A stretch of DNA of 64,000 nt, taken from positions 65,361,354 to 65,425,353 of the forward strand of contig CM048841.1 of the NCBI GenBank assembly GCA_026545765.1, read 5' to 3'. This document shows, one piece after another, positions 21,537 to 33,322 of the stretch. Numbering within the stretch: position 1 is the first letter of the stretch; the number at the start of each line of letters is the position of its first letter. The DNA comes from Plantago major (lineage: Eukaryota > Streptophyta > Magnoliopsida > Lamiales > Plantaginaceae). The notes beneath the pieces are model-generated. The model was given only the letters and a program-made list of their open reading frames with translations. It ran no database searches and was not told the origin of the DNA. Both the position numbers and the translations under genes were made by a program.

Positions 21537-22490
21537 TCCGAGGTGTAACTCCCCAATCACTTAGATTTATTTGACTCTTCCAAATGGTGCCAAGGTAAGA
21601 GGTTTCTTGCTAGGTGAGGACCGAAGCGTAAGAACCAGCTGCCAACTACTCTGGTAAGGACCTGCACACTTGAGTGGGGGGGTTAGTGCCCGGTTTGCTA
21701 AGTGTCAAACCGGGATGAGACTTTACTCGAGAGTGACTGAGGTTCAACTCTGTATACTGTTCGTGATGTGACTAGCGAGAAGACTTGTTCGAAGTGACTT
21801 ACCTCCCGTCCCTTGCTTATTGGGATATGTGCCTTATTTATAGGCAACCATTGAAATAGAAGGCCTTGCTAGGATTGCGCCATGTGTACGGCTAGGATTG
21901 AGCCACCAATGCTAAGATGAGGCCCATAGCCCAATAATGAAGCTTTAGCCCATGCCATCTTGGGCTTTAGGGGTAGTTTGGTCATTATTGGAAGAGTTTT
22001 TGAGGATGTGACAGAGTCTGGCGAGATCCCAGATTCGGAGAGGTTGGTCCGGATGTCTGATCCGGACAGTACCTGGTTGTCAGCTGAGGAAGTTCTCCTG
22101 CGTGTCCAACTCTTCCGATTCGGAGCTTCTGGGTTCGGACATCTCACTCTTTGGTGCCCACTTGCTTGGTAACTTTATGAGATGATCATGCTGGATCCGA
22201 GTCGACATCCGTATCGGAGTCCTTGGGTCGGAGAGGGTACTGACTTAGCACTATGCTCCTTTCCCAGGGAGGCTCGGGCCAAGGTGGGTCGGACCTAGGG
22301 TTCCGGGTCGAGCCTTGCAGGTCTAAATCCTTTGTCCCCTTCTCTTAGGGTGGGTCGGACCATAGATGGTCTGCCCAGATCGGACCATTGGCTCGGACCT
22401 AAGTGCCTCGGATCCTTTGGATGACTTAGGACGCCTTAGGATTCGTTCCTAGGTCCTTTATGACGGATTGGACATATTTCCGTATCAACA
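21537..22490 (-). repeat. 5' LTR of the Tat element
   Basis: 954 bp, nearly identical to 8000-8962. The outer end TGTTGATACGG (minus strand) is at 22490, and the inner end has the TG/CA terminal dinucleotide mutated (plus strand TCCGAGG instead of TGCTGAGGG). It would carry the element promoter on the minus strand. It abuts an older antisense-gene fragment at 22491. Confidence 0.92.
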
Positions 22491-23345
22491 GGGAAGATGA
22501 AGAAGACGACGTTGATGAGGGCGAGGAGTCGGAAGGTGATTCTGAGCTACAAGTGGTGGAAGCGGGGCATGTCGAAGGTGAAAACCGAGAAGCAAAGATG
22601 CAAGTCTCGTAAATGCGGAGGTGGAACATCAAGGTGAAGAAGGCTCGAATGAAGAAGGTGATGAAGAGGCGGTCGCAAAGCCTCGGAGGAAGAGGAGACG
22701 TGTGGAGAATGTTGTGCCCAAATTTACAAAGGCGGGTCAAATCTGTGGCCTTCAAACGGTTGAGCTTTAGAACGACTGGTCGGTCGAGATAGGGCCATTG
22801 TATCAAGGAGCAGAACTAAATGAAGATGGTCTTATTCCGACCTGTGCCTCGACGATTATGACGAAAGAATTAATGAGATTGAGGATCAATTACAACATCC
22901 TATCTTATATTGATTATCGAATTGAGGATCCCTTCCCTGATTGCATGCTGTATGATCCTCCCGAGGAATTTATCTCGATTTTTGCTGTGTCGATCGAAAA
23001 TGGCTGGAAGATTCCGATCCACGCAAATTTGCAGTCGGTACTTCGGGGATCTCGATGTGTCCGACCCAGATAACTCCAAATGGATTGGCGACTCTAGTGT
23101 GTTGGGCCGTCATGATGAAGAGAATGAGCTTGGAGATAAATGTCACCAATTTTCTCAGACTCTTCAAAATTGCGAAGTGTCCTGGAAACCCTTATTTCTT
23201 TTACTTCTAGACTCGGAGGGGTTTTAAATTTTTGCACAACATGACGTCTTCTCAAGGCTTGAATGGGGGACCACGTATTTTTATTTTAAGTATATCCGTG
23301 AACCTCGTTCTATTAAGCTCGGTAGGAAGAGCAGTTCTAGGAAAA
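22491..23345 (+). pseudogene. Diverged antisense-gene fragment of an older Tat relative
   Basis: Translated blocks match the antisense protein at 10736-11300 but are much more diverged: GAELNEDGLIPTCASTI (22807-22857) against GELNEDGTLPTCASTI, then YDPPEEFISIFAVSIENGWKIP against YNPPPGYMSVYEISLHCGWRLP, and after frame changes SSQGLEWGTTYFYFK near 23245-23290. The fragment starts exactly at the 5' LTR boundary, so the young Tat element appears inserted into, or recombined with, an older relative. The fragment is truncated at its right side before the TRM-like gene. Confidence 0.7.
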
Positions 23346-24316
23346 AAGCAACTTACTTTCTTTACATCCTTGTGAATCAGCTTCACTTTATTTTTTTTTG
23401 TTCTCTCCGTTCCTTAGAAGTTCATGCACATGAATTATAGAGAATAAATTGTATAGTATAGTACATGTGAGGTTTACTTTGTAACTTTATTAGGAGTAAT
23501 AAATGATATAAACAAATTTAACGGGAAGTATTTATGGGACGCGGAGGGATTATAGTACAAGTTGCCATAATCCAATCAGGCCATAATAATGATGTAATTA
23601 AGATTGCTGAAGTGATTTAAATTGAAAATAATAAGCAATTCAATTTGTCTACTCGATACTATTTTTTTTTTTATCAAAACTGTTAACTTTCATTCAATGT
23701 TGTATAGGAAAAGCGACCAAATATATAGGGAGTGGACACCGACGAGAGAAAGTGGATGTAGTATTTCAAAAACAAAGTCGTTGGTTCTGCACTGAGTCTG
23801 ACTCTCACAACAAATATGTATTGTCATCTTTCTTGCAAAACGGCGTATTTTTTCTTTCCTTTTCTGGTCGCATTCCCTTTTCTTTAATAATTATAAGTCG
23901 CTTCGATTACACACACCTGGGTTTGGTGTAAACCAGCCCCAAAATTGAATATAATTAGTAAGCAGAGTTTATACTTCCCTCGAAATATACTCAAGCAGAA
24001 GAAAGCTTAATACAGAAGAACAGAAAAGCTGAAGAAGTATCATTTGGCATGTTACTTACTTGGAGTAGAATAAAAGCAAATATTTATTTTTACAGCCATT
24101 CCATTAATCCCCATACCTGATAATGTTAACATCAACTTTTCATTTTATTGCTTTCAAGTCCACCTTACCCAACTCTTGACAGTACCTTCTCACCTTACAC
24201 AACAATTACTACATTCCAACATTCTATCACATAACATGTAAAATACTACAATCCAAATGCTATATTGAAGGTATAGTCCATACATTGCCATATTTGTTTA
24301 CCCTGGGGAGAGGGAG
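23346..24316. other. Upstream region of the TRM-like gene
   Basis: AT-rich DNA without coding potential. A stretch at about 23404-23552 begins CTCTCCGTTCC and ends GGGACGCGGAGGGA, like a degenerate Stowaway-type MITE with CTCCGTCCC inverted ends. Promoter and leader elements of the downstream gene must lie here, but I see no decisive TATA box. Confidence 0.4.
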
Positions 24317-27300
24317 ATGGACTCTTCCAAGCCCGATTTTGCGCAGAAGTTGCTCAGTGATCTTCGTCTACGTAAGGAACGGATGGCTGCAGCTCAGACA
24401 TCAAGCAGAAACTCTGCCCAGATCATGTCTAGAGGTATTAAGTTTTTTTTTTCCATTTTCTTTCACTGCATGATGAGATTGAATGTCAAGAACTAGCTTT
24501 TGACATAATTACATGTTATTACCTTGATGTAATGTTATTTTAGGTGGAAACAAAAATAGTATGTAAAAATAATTTATAAAGATAATTTTGGTATAACTAT
24601 GAGAAGAAAATATGAAGTTACAAATTTTCTTGGACTGTGAACATTTAAAGATTCTGTTTGCAATTTGAACTTCAAGTTTTAGAACCACTGGTTTAATGAG
24701 TTTGTTGAAACAATTGGCTTAACTGGTATAATTACAACGTTGCAACAAGTAAGGAATAATTTGAAACTGTTGTTAAAATATCCATTATTGCATCAATTAA
24801 GGTCATTTTTTTACATTAGTTTCATTGTAGATGCATGATGATACTTCTATTCACTGAAACTTACATGTCAAGTTACATTGTTTCTGTCTGATGGGATACC
24901 AGAGAAGCATGGAAATTCTGTTGGGCGGACTTACACAGGTTCAAAGCAATCGAATGCAATACAGCCTGTCTCGAGAGCAGCAAATATGAACGGAAGGTCT
25001 ACTAGGAGTAGCAGAGGAACCAGTTTTGCAGAACCTTCGAACCAGATCGTTCTCTATGAAAGAGGACAAAGCACAGGACAAGTCAAGGATCTGTCAACAG
25101 CTATTGCTTTCGCTTTTGAGAATAGTGGAAACCTATTGAAAATTGGAGCTGCTGGAAGTATCCCTCTTGTGAATTTTCTAAATCGTTTTGGTCGGAAATC
25201 CATGGACTTCAGGAAAATGGATGTAACCAGCTTTGACAATCACAATCAGTTCCCTGCAATTTCTCAGATGCATATCACTGAGATCTCGAAAGGCGTTCAG
25301 AAGATTAACCAGATCTTGAGAGTTTGCGCTAATGGCATTAACATTGACAGGAACTCGTTCGAAGTTGGAAAAGAGCTGTTGAATGGATCCATTGATTTGG
25401 AAGAGTCCCTTAGATTGCTTGTCAACTGGCATGATAGTTCGGCTTATGTGAGTGGTTCTCAGCAGAAGAGTCGAATTAAGTTTCTCGACGAGAATGAGGA
25501 CGATCAGGAAGAGAACGATAAATCTGCGCAACACTGGCAGTTGAGTCGACGAAAGTACTCCTTTGATAGTACTCCCATAAATGCAAGTATCATCCAAGGT
25601 CTGACGAAAAGTAGTAGTAAAAGGCAACAAGACGATAGTAATAGGAAAATAGTTGCTCATCAAAGATCCAAAAGCTATGACTATAGCTCTTTGACAAAAG
25701 TGAAGCAAAATAACAACTCGGGCTCGAAAAGTTCCACACAAGAGAAGGGTAGAGTTTCAAATGTCATAGCTAAACTTATGGGACTTGAAGAACTTCCACG
25801 GAAGGAACACTCCACGGTCAGTTTGCAACCGAAAATAGTTAATGGAATGAATGAAGGGTCAGAGAGAAAGGCTTTAGGGAATGGTGACAGAGATAGCACA
25901 ACTGGCTACAAAGATTCAAATCAAGCTAACAATTCATCTGTAATCAGGGACGCCAAGCTTCAGCATAAGCCTGAAAAGATTCGAGAAACAGTAGATAAAC
26001 GCTTTACAATGGCTTCGCAGGGAAACAAAATGCGGGAAGACTTGAATGTACAAGCAAATGGAACGCATGCAGTATTAGCAGCTGCCATGTTGCATAAACA
26101 ACTAAACCATGACATTGCGTCGAATCAAGCAAAAGGCTTTCAGAACGTAAATTATGAGAGGGAACATAAATTTATTAAGGTGAAGGAGAGAAAGGGACTG
26201 ATCTTGAAAAGTGATTCTCCGCAGATGTCACAGAGCATGAAAAAGCTTGAAAATGCAGATGGACAGCATAGCAAGACTAAACACGGTGAAAGTGACAAGA
26301 GGAATGCAAACAAGGACATTTCAAGCAATCGGCATGCACGTGTACAGGCTCGTGGACATAAAAAATCTCGGGATTCAGAACATAAGCAACATGCTGAGCA
26401 GAAGGACAAGCAGCCCGAGAAAAGAAATCTCCTGAAACACAAGCGGGAGAATGATAAAGAGGAATCCGTGATTTCATCCAAACCGAAGAAAATGGGTTCT
26501 AGAGATGAGAAGAGGAAGATATTACATGATATATCCTCACCTGGCAATGCGAAAATGACAAAATCATTTGAAAAGGTCCCAAAGACGGACGTAAAAGTTA
26601 GGGATGATGCTAAAACCATCAGAACACATGAGGAAGAAGATCAAAGTCAGAATATATCTCATGGAAAACTGCAACTTGACATAAAAGAAGAGCGTGGCGA
26701 CCTGTTGAGGCAAGAGAAGCCAATTCCGGTCTCTGTGAACATCATTTCTCAGAAAGTTGAGAACAGATTGAAGATTGATGCAGTAGTGACGAAAAGATTT
26801 GCATCTGTGAGCTCAAAATCAGTAAAATTGTCTGCTAGCATGCTCCAGGACTTTGAACGGCATATGCGTAGTAAAACTGACATCTCCAAAAGGAAAGAGG
26901 AACAAAGCGAAATCAAGGACAAGGATGAAGCTATTGTCACGATAAATTCATCAGATATCAGCACCCAAGCACTGAAGCAGGCAGATGATACAGAGAATGA
27001 AACCAAACAGGTTATTAAAGTTAACAGTTTGTCAATGGAAGATGAGTGCCGGGCTCATAACGCTACAACCTCACCAACTATAAATCACAATGTAAGTTCG
27101 TAGACCAAAACTAAGTATCATTCTTGTACGTTGTAATCAGTATGCATTAGTTCATATATATGTACATCTTGCTCTTTTGCAGTGCAATGATGACACAGAA
27201 CCTGAAGAAGTATCTGCTCATCCCCAAATGGTGGACCAACAGCATGAATCAACAGATGAACAAGGACTCAAACAGTGTGATCAAACTAATGGTATGCATA

Positions 27301-27997
27301 ATTTTAGTACTATATGTTATTTTTCAATTTAATCTTCTTCATGATGTTTAGAAATATAAGAAAAGAATCCTATTCTTTTGCAGGAAGCTATGAAGAAAAA
27401 ACAGAACTCTACAATTTTGTAAAGAACAATTACAAGCATTTTCAGGCCGAAGGAAGACAAGATATTCTGACAGAACAAGAGAAAAAGTTGAAGGAAATTG
27501 TAATCAAAAGCCAATTGTTCCTTCACACAGCAGAGGCACTTTTCAAGCTGAATATACCAAACACCTTGCTTCATGCCAGTGACCACAACAACGAATCAAC
27601 TAGCATGGAGCTCGTATTGGACTGTGGATACGAGATAATGAAAAGAAAGGCAAGGAGACACGAAACGACACTTCATCCTTACATGAAAACCAGCATAAGT
27701 TGCAAGAAGTTAAGCTCATTAGATGACCTGGTGAAGCAGCTATGCAAAGACATCGAAGCATTGAAGTCATACGGAGGAGATGGGAATGATGTAGCAGAAT
27801 GCTTACACACAATGCTGAACAATGACATTATTGACAAGGAACCGGACATCAACAACATGTGGGATTTCGAATGGAGCAACATGAAGTCGGTTTTTCTTGA
27901 GAAAGAAGATGTGGTGAGAGATGTGGAGAAACATTTGTTGAATGGATTGCTGAACGAAATCACCAGTGATCTTTTGCTTGTACATGTTTGTGCTTGA
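24317..27997 (+). CDS. TRM/LONGIFOLIA-like protein (VARLMGL-type DUF3741 and DUF4378), 4 exons, 1009 aa
   Basis: Exons 24317-24434, 24903-27091, 27183-27291 and 27384-27997 join in frame with GT-AG introns and sum to 1010 codons. The N-terminus MDSSKPDFAQKLLSDLRLRK and the motif VIAKLMGLEELP (about residues 327-338, the DUF3741 VARLMGL motif) followed by a lysine- and serine-rich disordered middle are typical of TON1-recruiting-motif proteins. The last 200 residues (FLHTAEALFKLNIP ... LEKEDVVRDVEKHLLNGLLNEI) match DUF4378. Family members bind microtubules and recruit the TON1-TRM-PP2A complex to order cortical arrays, shaping cells and organs. The start is chosen because exon 1 supplies a conserved charged N-terminus and splices with correct phase (G|AG). 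All exons are open, so the gene looks functional. The exact TRM number is not assignable. Confidence 0.88.
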
Positions 27998-28291
27998 TTT
28001 TGTTTTCTGTATAGTTTGTATGGATTTTGAGTGGATGATCAATAAACTGTAAAGGAATGCTTTGTCTATATGAGGTTAAAGCCTTGAAAGGAACGACTTA
28101 TATTTGTCTTTGCAATTTTGTCCCACTTACTATAAGGAGCGGATTCTACGAGCTACTGTCTCTTTAGTCTTCACTCTGAACCAACATCAACATCATATCA
28201 CATGAAATACGTTTTGGGAATCACCAGATATCTACACTCGTATATCAAAAAAAAAAAAATGATAGGACTTTGCGTAGAATATAAACAAGCA

Positions 28292-28364
28292 GCCGTCTTA
28301 GCTTAGCTGGTAGATCACGTGGCTTTTAACCACGTGGTCTTGGGTTTAATTCCCACATATGGCG
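28292..28364 (+). tRNA. tRNA-Lys(UUU)-like gene, possibly decayed
   Basis: A 73-nt cloverleaf is readable: A box TAGCTTAGCTGG, anticodon stem ACGTGG/CCACGT around loop CTTTTAA (anticodon TTT), then B box GGTTTAATTCC, one of the weaker parts (consensus GGTTCGAATCC). The acceptor stem has one mismatch and one wobble pair, and the T stem has one mismatch. A T-run pol III terminator follows at 28365-28369. It could be a functional divergent copy or a tRNA pseudogene; it lies 295 bp downstream of the TRM-like stop codon. Confidence 0.7.
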
Positions 28365-28606
28365 TTTTTGTGACCCAAGTATAAGCCTTGGTTGTGTTTT
28401 TGTGATTCTCAACCAACTATCTGATTTAATAAGTTACGCTTTCACGTAAAGATCTTTTTATTAGTTAAGGGTAAAAAAAAGCTTCTAGAACTGAAAAGTT
28501 AACTGGAAAGTTAGTGTCAAACAGCGCCTACATAAAAATCAAAAGATAAAAATCAAAAGAAGGGCACTAAAACTCCAATACTGGAATTCACCAACAACAT
28601 TACGTA

Positions 28607-30092
28607 GGCTCTGTTTACCACTAGCTTTTCAGCTCTATGAGCTTTTTTTAACCATTGACTAATAAAAAGTTCGTTACGTGAATGCACAGCTTCTTAAATC
28701 ACCTAGCTGATAGCTGGTTAAGAAGCTACCCAAGTTAGTTTTTTTTTTAAAAAGAAGCTCCTTCTTATCTTTTTCATTCCGAAAATATCCCTGACCTAAA
28801 CTAGGGAAAAAAAAAAAAAAAAGGAAAAACTACCCGTTTTTATTATTTACTCATGTTCCATCTTTACTTCTGTATTATTTGTAGACAACATGGAAGGTCA
28901 TTAGAATTCTCAACTTATATTTTATATTGTTGGATCATTTGTTATACATTGTGTACTTGTTTGCAACTAGCATAAGGATTAATGCATCCGCATCTCTTTA
29001 AAATGCATACATGTAGTACACATCAATTACTGATTTTTTTCATTACTAAGTTAAAATGCTCAACGAATATTTCTTTCAACCTCTGATAATTATGATGTTA
29101 TTAAAGTGGCGATGTAAAGTACATTGAATATATATTAGAATAATTGGACAAAATGTGATGTACTATTATTTAAAAAACTATAGACTAATAATACGATGAG
29201 ATAGGTTAAAGAAAATAAAAATAAGAGTAATGTACTTTTATGTCATTTTACAAAATACCAGCTAATTTACTAAGGCTGTGTTTACCACTAGCTTTTCAGC
29301 TAGCTTTCCAGCTCCATGAGCTTTTTTTGACCATTGACTAATAAAAAGCTCGTTACGTGAACGCGTAGCTTTTTTTTCCAGCTAGCTGGAAAAAGAAGCT
29401 TCCTTGAGTAGCTTTTTTGAAAAAGAATGAGCTTCTTATATTTTTATTCCGAAAATATCCCTACCCAAATTAACTTAAATTAGACTAAATAAAATAAGAA
29501 ATAAAAAACACGCATATTACCAAGCAACGAATTCTATACATCATGCACCCAACATTATCACCCAGTAATTCTATACACATCAATTACTGATTTTTTTCAT
29601 TACTAAGTTAAAATGCTCAATGATTATTTTTTTTTTAACTTCTGATAATTTTGATGATGTTATTAAAGTGGCGATGTAAAATACATTAAATATATATTAT
29701 AATTATTGGACAAAATATGATATATTATTATTTAAAAAACTATAGACTAATAATACGATAAGAAAGGTTAAAGACAATAAAAATAAGAGTAATGTACTTT
29801 TATGTCATTTTACAAAATCCCAGCTAGCTTTTCAGCTAATTTGCTAAACACCTACATTTAAAACCAGCTAGCTTTTCAAATTAACTAACTACCTAACCAA
29901 ATTTAGCTTTCCACTAACAACTACCAAATAACCAAATCACTAGCTTTCCAAATTACTAGCTTTTCAGTTAGTTTTGCTAAACAGAGCCTAAACACCTACA
30001 TTTAAAATCAAATTAGTTAATCACAATTAATCGACTTACCATCAAATAGTTAATCAGCTACCAGCTACCAGTTAGTTTTGCTAATCAGAGTC
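28607..30092. mobile_element. Harbinger/Tourist-like MITE (outer copy), TSD GTA
   Basis: The left end GGCTCTGTTTACCACTAGC and the right end, complement of GACTCTGATTAGC, are inverted repeats. They are flanked by GTA at 28604-28606 and 30093-30095. It contains a second copy of the same family. The body is AT-rich and non-coding. The TIR and 3-bp duplication suggest PIF/Harbinger mobilisation. Confidence 0.75.
29274..29988. mobile_element. Harbinger/Tourist-like MITE (inner, nested copy), TSD TAA
   Basis: The ends GGCTGTGTTTACCACTAGC and the complement of GGCTCTGTTTAGC are flanked by TAA at 29271-29273 and 29989-29991. The interior repeats the outer element: 29090-29270 and 29648-29822 are nearly the same sequence. 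So a family member inserted into another. Confidence 0.8.
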
Positions 30093-30095
30093 GTA

Positions 30096-30235
30096 GTGAT
30101 CAAAAGAAGCACTAAAACTCAATACTCGAATTCACCAACAACATTAAATAAAAATCAAAACAATCACTAAACCACCCAATACTCGAATTCACCAACAACA
30201 TTATATAGAAGTCAAAACAATCACTAAACCATCGC
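30096..30235. repeat. Short tandem repeat split by the Harbinger-like MITE
   Basis: A unit of about 65 bp containing CGAATTCACCAACAACATTA and AATCAAAACAATCACTAAACC occurs twice here. A related copy (GGAATTCACCAACAACATTA) lies left of the MITE at 28560-28603. The MITE therefore appears to sit in a pre-existing small tandem array. Confidence 0.6.
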
Positions 30236-30367
30236 GTTTTAAGAGTAATTCACAGGTAAAATCAAAAATAGTTGATCATTTAAAGTTAAAATGGAAATGA
30301 TTTTTTGGAATAGTAGAAGTATATTTTTTCTTAAAATGCCAAAAAAGTGGCAAGGGACAACTCAAAC

Positions 30368-30551
30368 GGGAAAATTATTACCTAGACCAGCTCTATCATT
30401 AACTCATAGATCATGTGGTGGAGAATGATCCACATCACTCTACATCAACATTTAAGTGTGGTACATGCCCATTAAATAAGTGATATGGATCATTCTCCAC
30501 CACATAGACTATGAATTAATTGATATACCTGATTTAGGTAATAATTTTCCC
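30368..30551. mobile_element. Palindromic MITE of about 184 bp
   Basis: GGGAAAATTATTACCTA at the left mirrors TAGGTAATAATTTTCCC at the right. The inner arms (GTGGTGGAGAATGATCCACAT and its complement) also pair, so the whole element can fold back. The flanks CTCAAAC and TGAAACGGG resemble each other, but a clean target duplication is not clear. Confidence 0.65.
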
Positions 30552-30774
30552 TGAAACGGGACACAGGTAAAAGTGTACAATTGGCATGGAACGGAGGGAG
30601 TATGATGTTTTATTAGTATGATTTATCTATCTATATGATCATACATACATTGATTCGTCAATATATCATATAATATATGGTTCACTTCCATATATATATA
30701 TATGATCATACATACGTTGATTCTCTAATAAATAGTTAGTCTGATCTTTTTTATGACTTCAGGAATATCTTTTT

Positions 30775-31165
30775 TTTTCTAGTTTAGCGACGGAAACAGC
30801 TAATCAATAATGTGCACGTCGCTAAATCTACGATTAGATTAGAGACTGATAACCTAATTCATCGTTAACGTGTTAACGACAGATTAGATACCGATGACAT
30901 AATCCGTCACAAAAGCGTTATTTCTTTTTCATTTAATAAGCTAATAATTAAAGTTGGCGACATAACGTTGAAACTGTCGCTAATTCGGCGACGGATTTGT
31001 GACGAATCTGTTTTCCATCGTTATTTAGCGACGTCTTAGAGACGGATGCGCTTCGGTCTTTATTTTGTGACGGATTATCAACTGGATTAAGACACAGTCT
31101 CGTTCCTGTTGCTAATCCGTTGACTGAGAAAGTATCCGTTGCTATCTGGTGGAATTCTTGTAGTG
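30775..31165. mobile_element. CACTA terminal remnant
   Basis: Dispersed GCGACGGA, GTGACGGAT and CGTCGCTAA motifs fill the segment, which ends GAATTCTTGTAGTG at 31165 like a CACTA right terminus (compare ATTCTTGTAGTG at 51005). No partner CACTACAAG end is visible at the left, so this is a truncated end. Confidence 0.6.
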
Positions 31166-31781
31166 AAATGAGATTCAGATCAAGTCTTAACATGTGGATT
31201 AAGTTGACAGGGCTACTCAGATACTTCAAACATAATCCCAGGAAATTTCCTCCAAACATATTCAGTTCACTTCAGAGAATGATATGATGAGCTTCAATTA
31301 AAGTTCACATTAAACTCGATTACCTTATTGGATTTATCCAAAATGTACCAAACACTTATAATTAACTTGATTGGCATAAGAATGCTACACTAAATTTTGG
31401 CTATGGTTGCTTTTCCCACCTCTGACATGAATCAAGTGAAATGCCCTTAATGGTTTGAATTTTGATTTATAACATGAATTAATACTCCCCTAGTAATTTA
31501 GAAAGTATAGTTGGTTCATGACATGATATACTCCTTGTATATGATCTCAAATGGTGAGAATATTGGTTAATTTCACCTGGTAGAGAATCTTAACTCCATA
31601 CATGGTCATCAATGAACAGCACCCTGATAATTAAGGTTGCATTTGTGTCATGTGATGATTTTGTTCTAGTTTATGGCATAAAAAACATGTATCATTCACT
31701 CTCTTAAAGTGCAAACTCGCTCTACTCAAATCAAACAACTTTTCCTGACTCTGATATTAATTTAGCATTCTCATTGCAAGC
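31166..31781. other. 3' flank of the GDSL gene
   Basis: AT-rich non-coding sequence holding the presumed 3' UTR of the minus-strand GDSL gene. No repeat or other gene is recognised. Confidence 0.4.
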
Positions 31782-33283
31782 TCAGTGTGAAGGAAGTGGA
31801 GCAGGCGAAGGGGACTTAGCAACGATAGTGCTGAAGAAGTGGTCTGCAAGAACAACATTTGCAGCATCAGAAGGATGAAAGGCATCCCAGAATACGTACT
31901 CACTCCGATTTGTACACAACTTGGAGTTAGACAGACAAAGGCCTCCTAGTTTTGTGTCCACTTTGCAGCATGATGTGTTTGATACCTTAAAACCTGGAAA
32001 CATGGGAATAACACAGATGAACTCCATTTTTGTTACTTCATATAGGAAAGAACAATGTTCTAAATAATTAATAAAACGGACCGTATGCAGTTGGGTTTTC
32101 GATCAAATCAAGAACTGCTTCATAAGTGTCTGCGAACGTTATCTGTGTGGAAGGGAGATGGTTATTGAGATTTGCGATCAGCTTCTGTACTTTGGAATTG
32201 AATTCTTGAACATACAAATTCACTTGGCTCAGGCATTGTCCTCGGCCCGATTTCGCTCTCTGGGAGGGGATGCAACCGAGTGGACTCAGACCGTGAAACA
32301 CCATTTTTCTTGCACCAAGTTCGTAAATCCTCTGATATCAAAAGATTCATGGTTTCATTCTAGTTATAAAGGCACATTGCACAAACTATTTTGATAGATT
32401 GAAAAGTGTTATTTTACCACAAGCTGTTCCTCTAAGGTAGTCATGAGTAGTTGCACAAACTCATCATGTGTGTATTGCTGTGAATCTGCTAGAAATGGCT
32501 GCAGAAAATTGTTCACGTAGTCGTTGCTACCTGCCAGATTTTACTTTTGTTTACATTAATGTACTGAAATGTGAAGAAGAAAGATGAAATTTTTAAAGAA
32601 ATTACCGATGCCTATAAAATACACGGCTTGAGCTAAAAGTTTCTTTGCCGCCTCTTCTCCTATTTTGACCTTGATTGCTTGTGTCGTGTTCTCGAACTTA
32701 GTGATCTGATCATCGAATGATAGCCTCTGTATCTGTCATACAACACGTAGATATGATCTGTTTAGCAAGTATTAATACAGTAGTATATAATGCAGGTCAA
32801 TTTTTTGCAAGGGGGTGATTTACAAAGTAAAGCCCTGTGTCATTGAGAATTCCTGCTCCACCAGAAGCATAGTTTACTCCTTTGAGAAGTGCATCGTCGT
32901 TTGCTGCCAGTGAAAGATACGGAGGTGGTGGTGGAATCCCTAGCTTGGCAGCTGAACATTCACAGGCCAAAAACTGTTACACTACATTATCTAACCAAGA
33001 GTATGCAGTAGATAATTAGAAGAATAGGATAATCTATATATATACATATGATATCGCCAATGGTTCTCCCGTTTGTGAATCTTCCAGTCGCTTGTCCATC
33101 CTTATAGTCGATGCCGTAATATGGGAAGTTTGATTTTGCAAGAGAGAGTGTGAGGTAGTTGTTGTTCCCGACTTCTGTCAACGAGTCGCCAAAGATAAAT
33201 GTGACCAGTGACGCTGATGATGGCGCGATTAGTATAACTATAGTGATGATCAGTGCTGCAAAGTTCATGTTGATGTATTCCAT
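31782..33283 (-). CDS. GDSL esterase/lipase, 6 exons, 355 aa
   Basis: Exons on the minus strand are 33283-33046, 32951-32824, 32732-32606, 32530-32418, 32331-32082 and 31993-31782. All introns are GT-AG and total coding length is exactly 356 codons. A hydrophobic N-terminus (LIITIVILIAPSSAS) predicts secretion. Block I FIFGDSLTEVGNNN contains the nucleophile Ser34. GVNYASGGAGI is block II, GSNDY supplies the block III Asn, and the C-terminal DAFHPSDAAN gives the catalytic Asp and His. Plant family members of 350-370 residues hydrolyse ester bonds of lipids, cutin or acetylated cell-wall substrates in the apoplast; the substrate here is unknown. The gene looks fully intact. Confidence 0.93.
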
Positions 33284-33314
33284 ATCTTTCTGGTAACTTT
33301 TTGGAGTGCCAAAA

Positions 33315-33322
33315 TATTTATA
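33315..33322 (-). promoter_or_regulatory. TATA box of the GDSL gene
   Basis: TATAAATA on the minus strand lies 32-39 bases upstream of the ATG at 33283, implying a very short leader. Confidence 0.55.

Larger units (their letters stand above)
8000..22490 (-). mobile_element. Ty3/gypsy LTR retrotransposon, Tat lineage, about 14.5 kb
   Basis: The element reads from high to low coordinates: 5' LTR (21537-22490), primer-binding site, gag, protease, reverse transcriptase, RNase H, a second RNase H-like domain, integrase, a long 3' region with an antisense gene, polypurine tract, 3' LTR (8000-8962). The dual RNase H and the long 3' region with an antisense ORF are hallmarks of the Tat lineage (Ogre, Retand, Grande and relatives). 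By eye the LTRs differ by roughly a dozen substitutions plus a G-run length, so the insertion is recent. No target-site duplication flanks it, because the left LTR continues into another internal region. Confidence 0.9.

Noticed and set aside
25178..26619. Long minus-strand ORFs (187, 155 aa) opposite the TRM-like exon
   Set aside because: The plus-strand frame carries the conserved motifs and correct splicing; these are shadows of a lysine/serine-rich coding exon.
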